Shown in pieces: positions 42,672 through 49,763 of a stretch of DNA of 64,000 nucleotides (positions are counted from its first letter, which is position 1; each line of letters opens with the position of its first letter). Made by a program: the position numbers and the translations under genes. This DNA is from Paenibacillus oleatilyticus (GTDB lineage: Bacteria > Bacillota > Bacilli > Paenibacillales > NBRC-103111). The stretch covers positions 62,001-126,000 of the forward strand of contig NZ_JAHNZO010000018.1 in NCBI RefSeq assembly GCF_018998565.1, read 5' to 3'. The notes below the pieces were generated by a model that saw only the letters and a program-made list of their open reading frames with translations, made no database searches and had not been told where the DNA came from.

Positions 42672-44162
42672 TTATATCTCAAGAAAGCTGCGCGCCTGTT
42701 TGCCGATGATTTGAATTCCCCGCTCGATATTTTCATCCGTTACCTGTGAAAACCCAAGCCGCAATGTATTCGTCCCTTCGCCTTCATGAATAAAAAACTT
42801 GTCTCCCGGTGTAAAAATAACGCCCTGTTCCGTGCAGGCTTCCAGCAGCCGGCGTGTATTTACGCCTGTCGGGAAGGTGAGGAACAAATGCAAGCCCCCG
42901 TCGCCGGACAGCTGCGCCTCAGGAAGATGCGCTTCACAGCATGCCTTTGTCAGCTCATATTTGCGTTTATACTCCGTACGTGCTTTTTTTACATACTTAT
43001 CGAAATTTCCGTTCAGCAAATATTGGTATAAAATCGATTGATCGATGGTTGAGGTATGAATGGTGCGTGCACGCTTAATGCTTTCCAGTGTACCGATCAG
43101 CGCCCGGTCTCCGAGCACCCAGCCGACTCGCAAGCCAGGGAACAGCACTTTGGAGAAGCTGCCAATATAGATGACTCCGTTCCCTTGCCCTGCTGTCGCT
43201 ATTAACGGCGCAACATGTGCTCCCGAGTAACGCAGCTCCTCATTGAATCCATCCTCGATTACCGGGATCTGATAGCGCATCATTAGTTTCATAACGGCGC
43301 TGCGCTTGGCTGGCGACATGACGATGCCTGTCGGATTGTGATAAGAAGGAGTCAAATAGGCCAGATCGAAGCGGTTTGGCTGCTTCTGCAACACCGCCTC
43401 CAGCCGCTCCACATCCATTCCGTCACGCTCCATCGGAATGCCGGTAATCTCAAATCCTTGCAGCTTCAAATTTTTGATCGCCGTATGATGGGTCGGATTT
43501 TCGCAAATGGCCGCTCCGCGGCGCGCAGAAGGGCGCAATGCCGATAGTACAATGTCAAAGCCTTCTGTAAACCCGCCTGTAATCAGCATATCCTTGCCGC
43601 TTATATCGACGCCCTTGTTCTCCATATAATGCATCAGGTAATCGATCAGCGGCTTATAGCCCTTGGCATAGCCGTAGTTGAGCAGCACCTGCCCTTCGAT
43701 GGCCATCCGGTCCATAAAGGCTCGCCTGACATCCCCCAGATCAAACAGCTGCTCATCCGGAGCGATGCTTGTGAACGAGATGGCTCCTTTTTTGCCGCGA
43801 ATGCCCTGCTTCATCCTATCCAGCTCTACAGCCGATACAGCATACTCGTTCATTCTTGCTTTCCAGTCGATCTGCCAGGCGGCGGAGCCGTCAGCTCCTC
43901 CGTGGTCTGCAGCCGACTGGCCCACCATGGCGGCCACATAGCTGCCCTTGCCGGGAATCGCATACGTAAACCCGTCATCCTCCAGACCTTCGTAGGCGGC
44001 AATGACGGTATTGCGGCTCACCTTAAGCAGACCGCTCATTTCTCGTGTGGAGGGCAGCTTCTGATCCCCTTGAAGCGACCCTTTTATAATTAAACGTTTG
44101 ACGTATTCTTTTACTTGTATCGCGACCGGACGGTCACCGACGAGCTTGAAATCCTGGAACAT
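42672..44162 (-). CDS. MocR/DdlR-type regulator (GntR helix-turn-helix plus aminotransferase domain)
   Basis: This 496-residue protein fuses a GntR winged helix (residues about 10-80, GDQKLPSTREMSGLLKVSRN, TVIAAYEGLEDDGF) to an aspartate-aminotransferase-like domain (about 110-490). PLP-binding features remain: YLTPSYHNPTGIVMS and the lysine in IGSFSKVLFPGLRVGW. MocR proteins use PLP adducts as effectors. Its immediate downstream gene is ddl, so it resembles DdlR, which responds to D-alanine-related signals. It is the first gene of a three-gene operon and is separated from the upstream operon by a terminator. Confidence 0.9.
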   Translation of the reverse strand: MFQDFKLVGDRPVAIQVKEYVKRLIIKGSLQGDQKLPSTREMSGLLKVSRNTVIAAYEGLEDDGFTYAIPGKGSYVAAMVGQSAADHGGADGSAAWQIDWKARMNEYAVSAVELDRMKQGIRGKKGAISFTSIAPDEQLFDLGDVRRAFMDRMAIEGQVLLNYGYAKGYKPLIDYLMHYMENKGVDISGKDMLITGGFTEGFDIVLSALRPSARRGAAICENPTHHTAIKNLKLQGFEITGIPMERDGMDVERLEAVLQKQPNRFDLAYLTPSYHNPTGIVMSPAKRSAVMKLMMRYQIPVIEDGFNEELRYSGAHVAPLIATAGQGNGVIYIGSFSKVLFPGLRVGWVLGDRALIGTLESIKRARTIHTSTIDQSILYQYLLNGNFDKYVKKARTEYKRKYELTKACCEAHLPEAQLSGDGGLHLFLTFPTGVNTRRLLEACTEQGVIFTPGDKFFIHEGEGTNTLRLGFSQVTDENIERGIQIIGKQARSFLEI

Positions 44163-44200
44163 CCTTCATCGCCCCCATCTCTAATGATGGCATGGAAAAC

Positions 44201-44251
44201 GAGAGAAAAAAAGAACCACCGCACTGGATTTTTCATCCTTCGGTGGTTCTT
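44201..44251 (-). terminator. Terminator of the 49.6-44.3 kb AAA/VWA operon
   Basis: AAGAACCACCG (44211-44221) and CGGTGGTTCTT (44241-44251) form an 11-bp stem; on the minus strand TTTTTTTCTC follows. Confidence 0.8.
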
Positions 44252-44281
44252 CCCGTAATATTTGCCATCCAGGCTGGCCAT

Positions 44282-46243
44282 TCATGTCTGCTTCCGTCTA
44301 ATTAACTCCCGATTTTCCCACAGAAGCATGCGCAAATTAGATTTAGATCCTTGAATAACAAAATGCGGAATTTGTTTTTGCTTTGCAATTTCAACGCAGC
44401 TCCAGGTAGCTCGATGCGATGTGGCGGTCAGTAGAAAAAATAAGGCATCGGCTTTGCTTAAATCCGCGTGAATTCGCTCCGGGGCATCACCGCTATCATG
44501 GATGAGGCTTGCGCCCGTCTCCGCCACAACCCCCTCGAACCATTTCCGCAAACCGCCGACAATGACAATTTTACAGTTTTCCAAGAATGGAACGGGCTTC
44601 GGTTTCTCGGCTTGCCTCCGGAGTAAAGATGGCTTATACGCTTTAAATTCTTGCTCGGCCACAGACTGTTTTGTTTTCCGGTACAATCGGGATAATCGGG
44701 CAAACCGCCCTTCGTCAGCCACATTGAATAGACATGGATCTCCGTCGTTAGGCTGTTGGATTTCAATGTCCCGTCGGTGCAATGGATATCGATTTTGTGC
44801 ATTGTTAATGTCTACACAGTACCAGGTGAAATAATCCCCGAGCTCGACATATCCATCGAATTGGCGGATCGGAGCATAAGTATCGTCTCCTTGAAGCAAG
44901 AGCTCAATTTCATAGAGTGTCATGCCGTTTTGTTGCTTGCCTGGCGAGCATTGGACTTCGGCTTCATGCTCAAGTCCGTGTTGATGGACCATCGATTCCG
45001 TAACGTTAAACGATTTTCCATCCTCTAGTACGACGTACCCGCCATGATCCCTTCGATAGAACGTACCGACACAAGATTGCCGGCTCGCCTCGGGTTCGCT
45101 TGGAACCGGTTCAAACGAAGGATCGCTTACCTGTACAGGATCTTGCGGTTGCGCCTGCCCGGTTTCTTGCCGAAACTGCTCCAAAAGATCGGTCAAGTCA
45201 AAAATTTTCCTTATCTGCGTCCGAAGAACAGACGCGTTCTCCGGATTGGCTCGTCGAAGCTCGTAATAAAGCTTGTCCGACTCCGGCAGCAAGGATTTTA
45301 AAAGAAGCGCGATAAGCTCTTGTGTGTTCCCCTGCCCCTTCCGCTCATGCCGTTGTTTCCATTGTTCCAATTCATGCTCCGCTTTTACCGCATTGGCTTT
45401 CATTTCCTGGACTTTCAACTCAGCTTTTTTCACCAGATCTTGCAATTCGTTTTTTTCCTTATTCAGACGATGCAGCCGTGCTTCCAGCTGATTCCGGTAG
45501 GCTTCCGCTTCCTCCTTTTGCTTCTGCGCTTCTTCTTTCAAAATCAGCAGCTCCGCCGCTAATTGCTGCTTTTCTCTTTCGATTTGCTCCAGCTTTTTCG
45601 ATTGAGCTCCAAGCTCCTTGCGCAACTGCTCGGCTTCCTTTTCCCTGGTCTGGCGTAAGGCAAACTCATTCTTCAGCTTTTGCTCAATAACAGAATACTT
45701 TTCGTCGTTGGAACGGTCATCTTGCGGGCTCTTCGCTTCCGGAGCCTTCTCTTTTATGCCTTCTTCAAACTCTCTTATGGCCTCTTCCCAAGATGTTCTT
45801 CCTGTCGCGCGGCCAGGATGAAACCGAAGAGCCCAATAAACATGCCATCGCCCAAATTTTAAGATATTATCCTCTTTCGTAGCCAGAAATGTTTCCAGAG
45901 AGCCAGAAGATTCGTTTTTCAACAAATCGAACACGGTGAATATGATAACCCAACAAAGTCGTTCTCGATCGGAAGTGAGGTAATGTTTTTGCAGCTGGAA
46001 GAGTAATTTTTGAAAGAGTGCATCGGGAAATTTCTTATACCTGGAGAAAACGATGGGGAAATTTAAGAAATGGGCTATGGCTCGTTTTTGCTGAACGGAT
46101 AGTTCCTTCATTAAAAATCTGAACTTATCGATCGGGAAAGGGATACTTATCTCTTCTTGTATCGCTTGCATAAAAGTTGGCTTTTGTTCCTCATATCCCT
46201 CGGTTAAGGAGCTAATTTGACGGACTTCGGCCTTTTCGCTCAT
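44282..46243 (-). CDS. Coiled-coil protein with C-terminal DUF2325-like domain
   Basis: This 653-residue soluble protein starts at the second ATG (46243), six bases after AGGAGG. Residues 1-150 are a helical domain (PFPIDKFRFLMKELSVQQKR), about 185-305 a long charged coiled coil, about 390-500 a beta-rich part that could be one or two OB-like domains (GTFYRRDHGGYVVLEDG, FDGYVELGDYFTWYCVD), and about 570-650 a DUF2325-like alpha/beta domain (CKIVIVGGLRKWFEGVVAET, then KADALFFLLTATSHRATW). It is the last gene of the AAA/VWA operon, about 196 bp after the GIY-YIG gene. The fold suggests nucleic-acid or nucleotide binding; no function is established. Confidence 0.75.
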   Translation of the reverse strand: MSEKAEVRQISSLTEGYEEQKPTFMQAIQEEISIPFPIDKFRFLMKELSVQQKRAIAHFLNFPIVFSRYKKFPDALFQKLLFQLQKHYLTSDRERLCWVIIFTVFDLLKNESSGSLETFLATKEDNILKFGRWHVYWALRFHPGRATGRTSWEEAIREFEEGIKEKAPEAKSPQDDRSNDEKYSVIEQKLKNEFALRQTREKEAEQLRKELGAQSKKLEQIEREKQQLAAELLILKEEAQKQKEEAEAYRNQLEARLHRLNKEKNELQDLVKKAELKVQEMKANAVKAEHELEQWKQRHERKGQGNTQELIALLLKSLLPESDKLYYELRRANPENASVLRTQIRKIFDLTDLLEQFRQETGQAQPQDPVQVSDPSFEPVPSEPEASRQSCVGTFYRRDHGGYVVLEDGKSFNVTESMVHQHGLEHEAEVQCSPGKQQNGMTLYEIELLLQGDDTYAPIRQFDGYVELGDYFTWYCVDINNAQNRYPLHRRDIEIQQPNDGDPCLFNVADEGRFARLSRLYRKTKQSVAEQEFKAYKPSLLRRQAEKPKPVPFLENCKIVIVGGLRKWFEGVVAETGASLIHDSGDAPERIHADLSKADALFFLLTATSHRATWSCVEIAKQKQIPHFVIQGSKSNLRMLLWENRELIRRKQT

Positions 46244-46364
46244 GAACATCCTCCTATTTCATGATTAAAACACCATAATTTAGGATTCGATGCTCAATTC
46301 CTAATTCCTCCAATTTATACAGAAATACTTAGGACCCAGTTAAAATTCCCTGCATTCCCGGGCT

Positions 46365-46416
46365 CCCCGCAAAGCGCCCGGATTTCCCTTCCTTGATTCA
46401 ACCTTGCTTTGCGGGG
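46365..46416. repeat. Inverted repeat between the GIY-YIG-like and DUF2325 genes
   Basis: CCCCGCAAAGC (46365-46375) and GCTTTGCGGGG (46406-46416) form a perfect 11-bp stem with a 30-nt loop and no T-run. It may attenuate or process the operon transcript before its last gene. Confidence 0.45.
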
Positions 46417-46439
46417 CGGTGCAGCGACCGGAAGCGGAT

Positions 46440-46799
46440 TCACTGTCTTGGCGGCTTGTTATATCCTCTGTCCCCGTAGGGCTGCAATTTCTCCAGCCAC
46501 GGTTTTTCCATCATTTTGAGCTCCCACTTCATATCCGTCACATCGTCCGTTTTCTGCTCCTCCAATACCTCATAGGTGAAGGCTTCAGCCCCGAGCTCCT
46601 TCCAATCCTTTTGCAGCTCTAAATTGGCGAATCTCCCCATATCCAGCTGCATCTTGATGGTCATCCATTTGTTTTTCAAGTTCGGATAGCTGTCCACGTA
46701 AATTTTGCCGCTGACTTTGTTTGTAATTTGGATGACACCCATGTAAGTCTTAATCTGCTTAAATTCCTCCAGCAGCTCCTTGCGTTTGCTCTTATCCAT
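46440..46799 (-). CDS. Small GIY-YIG-fold protein with altered catalytic motif
   Basis: This 119-residue protein (ATG 46799 after GAAGGAG) resembles compact GIY-YIG endonuclease domains: GVIQITNKVSGKIYVDSYPN, then LQKDWKELGAEAFTYEVLEE. The first motif reads GVI instead of GIY and the second YVD instead of YIG, so two signature positions are changed; the later Glu of EVLEE may be the metal ligand. It could be a nuclease of altered activity or a catalytically dead nucleic-acid-binding domain. It lies 29 bp after the VWA gene within the same operon. Confidence 0.7.
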   Translation of the reverse strand: MDKSKRKELLEEFKQIKTYMGVIQITNKVSGKIYVDSYPNLKNKWMTIKMQLDMGRFANLELQKDWKELGAEAFTYEVLEEQKTDDVTDMKWELKMMEKPWLEKLQPYGDRGYNKPPRQ

Positions 46800-46828
46800 T
46801 GTTTTGCTTCTCCTTCCGGGCCCGTACA

Positions 46829-47905
46829 TCATAAATACCGGGCGATAATCCGAACCAGCTTGGCCGGAAATTCATGTAGATTGGTAATATCCAGGAATCG
46901 CTCATTCCCGTAGATTTGACTGATGACGTCTTTGTCTTGACCGATCGCGGCGGCAAGAAATGTAAGGCCTTTCCGCTCGTATTCGGCGATTGTCTGCTGC
47001 ATGTCTTGAATGGCATAGCTTCCGGTATAATCGTCCATCGCTTTCGGCTGCCCGTCGCTAATGCTGATTAAGAGCTTCGTCTTTTGCGGCGTAACAGCCA
47101 GCCGTTCGGCCATAATTCGTAAAGCCATCCCGTCGCGATTATTGCTTCTGGCCCGAATCCCCATCAGTCGGAAACGGTCATTCGCATCGGTTCGCTCAAA
47201 GTCGGTATAGGCATAAACCGACATTTGCTCCAGTCTGGAAGCATCCGCCGTATCGCCATAGATCAAAACGGGGATATGACACACCTGACAAAATTCATAT
47301 ACGGCGATCACTGCGCGTTTGGCTGCTTCCAATCTGCCAAAAGCCTTCATCGATGCCGACTCGTCCACCCTCAGACCGACCACAAGCGAAGGCGATTCCG
47401 TCGGAGGACGTTTTTTGGCAAAATACCGGAAATCCCGGTAAGCCACGCTGTCCGCTTGAAATTTGCTGCCATAGTAATGATTCTTGGCAAAGTCAAAGGA
47501 AGCCTCGTGCTCCAGCAGCGGAAGCGTCTTTCTTGCAATTTCCTGCACGATCGGCATCAGTCCCTTGCTCAGCCGGACATATTCCTGCTGATTTGCCTGA
47601 TCGTAATCCGGACGATGGACGACGAGCTTTACCTTATGATGAATGGTATGGGACACCACTTCCCGAGCGTCTTGATTCAGCTTTTTGCGGAAATCGCGCT
47701 CTTGCCGCTTCGCCTCCTCTGACACGGGTTCAGGGTCGGCAGGATGATAGGCCGGGGCACTGCTCTCCCCCAAATCCGAGCTTTCCATGCCGGCGTCGTC
47801 ATCGGAACCATCGGAATCATTGGCAGCATCGGACGAGCTCTCTTCGCTATCCGCGCTTTTTTTCAATGCGATCGCGTCATCGTCCGCAGGACGGTCCAGA
47901 TCCAA
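46829..47905 (-). CDS. VWA-domain protein (MoxR partner)
   Basis: This frame of 358 residues has an acidic Asp/Ser-rich N-terminal part (about 10-60), a basic helical region and a C-terminal von Willebrand A domain (about 170-355) with the MIDAS motif DESAS in VGLRVDESASM, a threonine-site region, and LLISISDGQPKAMD. Such CobT/NorD-like VWA proteins work with MoxR AAA ATPases to remodel target proteins. The only start codon in frame is TTG 47905, and GGGGAG is 18 bases upstream, too far. The frame is open back to the A-run in the ATPase gene, so it may be made by -1 frameshifting. Confidence 0.85.
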   Translation of the reverse strand: MDLDRPADDDAIALKKSADSEESSSDAANDSDGSDDDAGMESSDLGESSAPAYHPADPEPVSEEAKRQERDFRKKLNQDAREVVSHTIHHKVKLVVHRPDYDQANQQEYVRLSKGLMPIVQEIARKTLPLLEHEASFDFAKNHYYGSKFQADSVAYRDFRYFAKKRPPTESPSLVVGLRVDESASMKAFGRLEAAKRAVIAVYEFCQVCHIPVLIYGDTADASRLEQMSVYAYTDFERTDANDRFRLMGIRARSNNRDGMALRIMAERLAVTPQKTKLLISISDGQPKAMDDYTGSYAIQDMQQTIAEYERKGLTFLAAAIGQDKDVISQIYGNERFLDITNLHEFPAKLVRIIARYL

Positions 47906-47940
47906 GCCGGTACTGTCAACATCTCCCCATATCCTGATCT

Positions 47941-49050
47941 CTAAGGCTTCAGAATCCCGTTTTTTTTTACTTGAGTCTCAACGTCCTCCAAGCTTGCCGT
48001 CAAGCCATGGCTTGCAAGCGCATCTTCCAGCAGCTTGATTTCCTCGGAGTCGGTTGTGATCTTGTAGATGACTTTATGATAAAGGGATTGTTTGACGGAA
48101 GCCCCTCCGGCGACCGCATCCGCCCAATAGAAATACGAACGCATACCGGCCACCCCTTTAATCGCATTGGCCCGGGCGGTTTTGTCCAAAATAATAATGG
48201 TGTCTGCCAAAATGTCCAATACCCGTTCGTTTCTGTAACCGGTTTTGGCCATGGCGCGTTCCATCATCACTTCTTTCGTCGGCAGATCCATCTTTTCCGA
48301 GTGCTGAACTCTGTCGCGCAATGCCTCGTTTAACGGCCTGGCTCCAGCGTAGCTGCGGTTTGTCGTGATGACCGCGATGAAATCCGGATGTCTGCGCACG
48401 ATTTCCGTAGGAAGATTGATGCTGCCATCCAGCTCTAGAGCAGAGTTCAGTGCCATTAACACCGCGGCATCCCGAATGACATTCGGCTCCTGGATTTCCA
48501 GAACGTACCCCTTCTGATAAGCCCGGACGATCTCGGAAGGGTAGAAACGATACTCTACCGCTTCGCCGTCGGTGTTTTCCGCAGCCAGCTTTAGCAGCTG
48601 CTTCATCTTATAAGCAGCCTGCTCCGGCGCTATCCCCAGAACATCGGTCAAAACCCCGGCTGCACTCTGAAAACCGTCGCTCTCGTATAACGCCTTCAAC
48701 GCTGCCTGGTCCGCAGGCTCCAGCTTCTCCAGCCGTTCCGAAGAAATCACGGGCAAAATCGCGCCGATAATGTCCGATTTATCCATGTCCGCAAAGCAGG
48801 TGACCTTCGTATACGGCAGCCCGAAATTCGCCGATAACGCTTTGGCGAGCTGCGTTTTGCCCGAGCCTGCGTCGCCCTCCAACAAAATATTGGCGATTTT
48901 CATTTCCCCGCGGTGCCAGTTGCGCTTGACCTCCGCACAGATGCGCCGTTCTTCTTCGCTGGCCTTATGCGTTGACGGCTTTTGCCACACAAGCGCTTGT
49001 TCCGCATCGCTCAGTTGTCTTGCAGGAGACAACACATATTCCTGACTCAT
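47941..49050 (-). CDS. MoxR-like AAA ATPase
   Basis: This 369-residue ATPase has Walker A GDAGSGKTQLAKALS (near residue 65), a CFADMDKSDIIG loop as in MoxR proteins, sensor 1 VITTNRSYAG and an arginine-finger region LRDRVQHSEKMDLP. The Walker B position reads YVLEIQEPNVI, with Gln where Asp is usual; the following Glu is kept. MoxR ATPases act as chaperones with VWA partners, and a VWA gene follows. The start ATG at 49050 has GGGGAA and TAGGA upstream. Near its end the codons AAA AAA AAC form a -1 slippery site leading into the VWA frame. Confidence 0.9.
   Translation of the reverse strand: MSQEYVLSPARQLSDAEQALVWQKPSTHKASEEERRICAEVKRNWHRGEMKIANILLEGDAGSGKTQLAKALSANFGLPYTKVTCFADMDKSDIIGAILPVISSERLEKLEPADQAALKALYESDGFQSAAGVLTDVLGIAPEQAAYKMKQLLKLAAENTDGEAVEYRFYPSEIVRAYQKGYVLEIQEPNVIRDAAVLMALNSALELDGSINLPTEIVRRHPDFIAVITTNRSYAGARPLNEALRDRVQHSEKMDLPTKEVMMERAMAKTGYRNERVLDILADTIIILDKTARANAIKGVAGMRSYFYWADAVAGGASVKQSLYHKVIYKITTDSEEIKLLEDALASHGLTASLEDVETQVKKNGILKP
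47959..47989 (-). other. Candidate -1 ribosomal frameshift site joining ATPase and VWA frames
   Basis: Nine A followed by C (47968-47959) read GTA AAA AAA AAC in the ATPase frame, containing the canonical heptamer A AAA AAC. A -1 slip gives CGG GAT TCT GAA and 18 more sense codons without a stop, directly into the VWA frame. GGAGGA (47989-47984) lies about 16 bases ahead of the A-run, roughly where an internal stimulatory Shine-Dalgarno sequence would sit. A one-base sequencing error in the A-run would equally fuse the genes. Confidence 0.5.
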
Positions 49051-49075
49051 TCCTAACCACTTCCCCTAATCCAGG

Positions 49076-49555
49076 TTAATACCCCATATCCTTCAAAATT
49101 CTGGATAACGTGCGCAACCGCTCCCCGATCAGCTCGTCGTCATCGCTCAGCGCCTGATTGAACAGCTTGATATCTTCATTGATTCGCTCATTGTCCGTAC
49201 AGATGGCCACGGTCATGGCGTCCCCCTGCAGACCGACCCGGTCGATGACCGGCTCCTGCGGATCATATAAATGCTCATACCGGTAAGCTTCGCGAAAATG
49301 CGCCATCGTCCGGCAAATCAGAATGGATAAATCGAGAACGCGATGGAGCGGCAGCTCCTCCGATTGCCGGGACCATTTTTCCCCCGTGTACCGCCATACC
49401 TTGGCCGAAATATCGATTTTCCCCCTGTCATTCCATTGGGCCAATCCCAAGGAAAGACCTTTGGCATCCGAATTGCGGGCGAATCTGCCATCAACCTGCT
49501 CATAATTTTCGGAAACAACAACCGGCTTATGCTTTAACGTAGTCGGTATTTTCAT
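49076..49555 (-). CDS. DUF6530-like protein, first gene of the AAA/VWA operon
   Basis: This 159-residue cytosolic protein has no signal or membrane segment. The ATG at 49555 follows AGAGG. The conserved-looking stretch HKPVVVSENYEQVDGRFARN, then SLGLAQWNDRGKIDISAKVW and PLHRVLDLSILICRTM, resembles the DUF6530 family, a name I recall without being able to confirm. It lies 25 bp upstream of the ATPase gene. Its position suggests an adaptor or substrate protein of the MoxR/VWA machine. Confidence 0.65.
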   Translation of the reverse strand: MKIPTTLKHKPVVVSENYEQVDGRFARNSDAKGLSLGLAQWNDRGKIDISAKVWRYTGEKWSRQSEELPLHRVLDLSILICRTMAHFREAYRYEHLYDPQEPVIDRVGLQGDAMTVAICTDNERINEDIKLFNQALSDDDELIGERLRTLSRILKDMGY

Positions 49556-49586
49556 GTTATGACCTCTTTTCATTTATCGAATCACT

Positions 49587-49652
49587 TATTTACTAATTTA
49601 CTAAATTACTAAATCTAAACTTCATTGTAGCTTGCACTTGATCGAATGTCAA
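49587..49652 (-). promoter_or_regulatory. SigA promoter and AT-rich direct repeats of the AAA/VWA operon
   Basis: TTGACA (49652-49647), a 17-bp spacer and TACAAT (49629-49624) are a near-consensus promoter. Just downstream, three imperfect 9-bp repeats of the form TTTAGTAAA (about 49587-49616 on the minus strand) lie at and after the likely start site and could be a repressor site. Confidence 0.75.
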
Positions 49653-49675
49653 TCCGTTGACTAACCCTGTGCTTC

Positions 49676-49728
49676 AAAAAGAAAAAGAGCCGTTTCAGCT
49701 TCCCTTATTTTTGGGAAACACGGCTCTT
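49676..49728 (-). terminator. Terminator of the GntR-SBP gene
   Basis: AAGAGCCG and CGGCTCTT stems, extended by TTTCCC and GGGAAA parts (49685-49728); on the minus strand TTTTTCTTTTTG follows. Confidence 0.8.
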
Positions 49729-49763
49729 GTTCAATACCTATCTTATTGCGTGAAATTTTCGGA

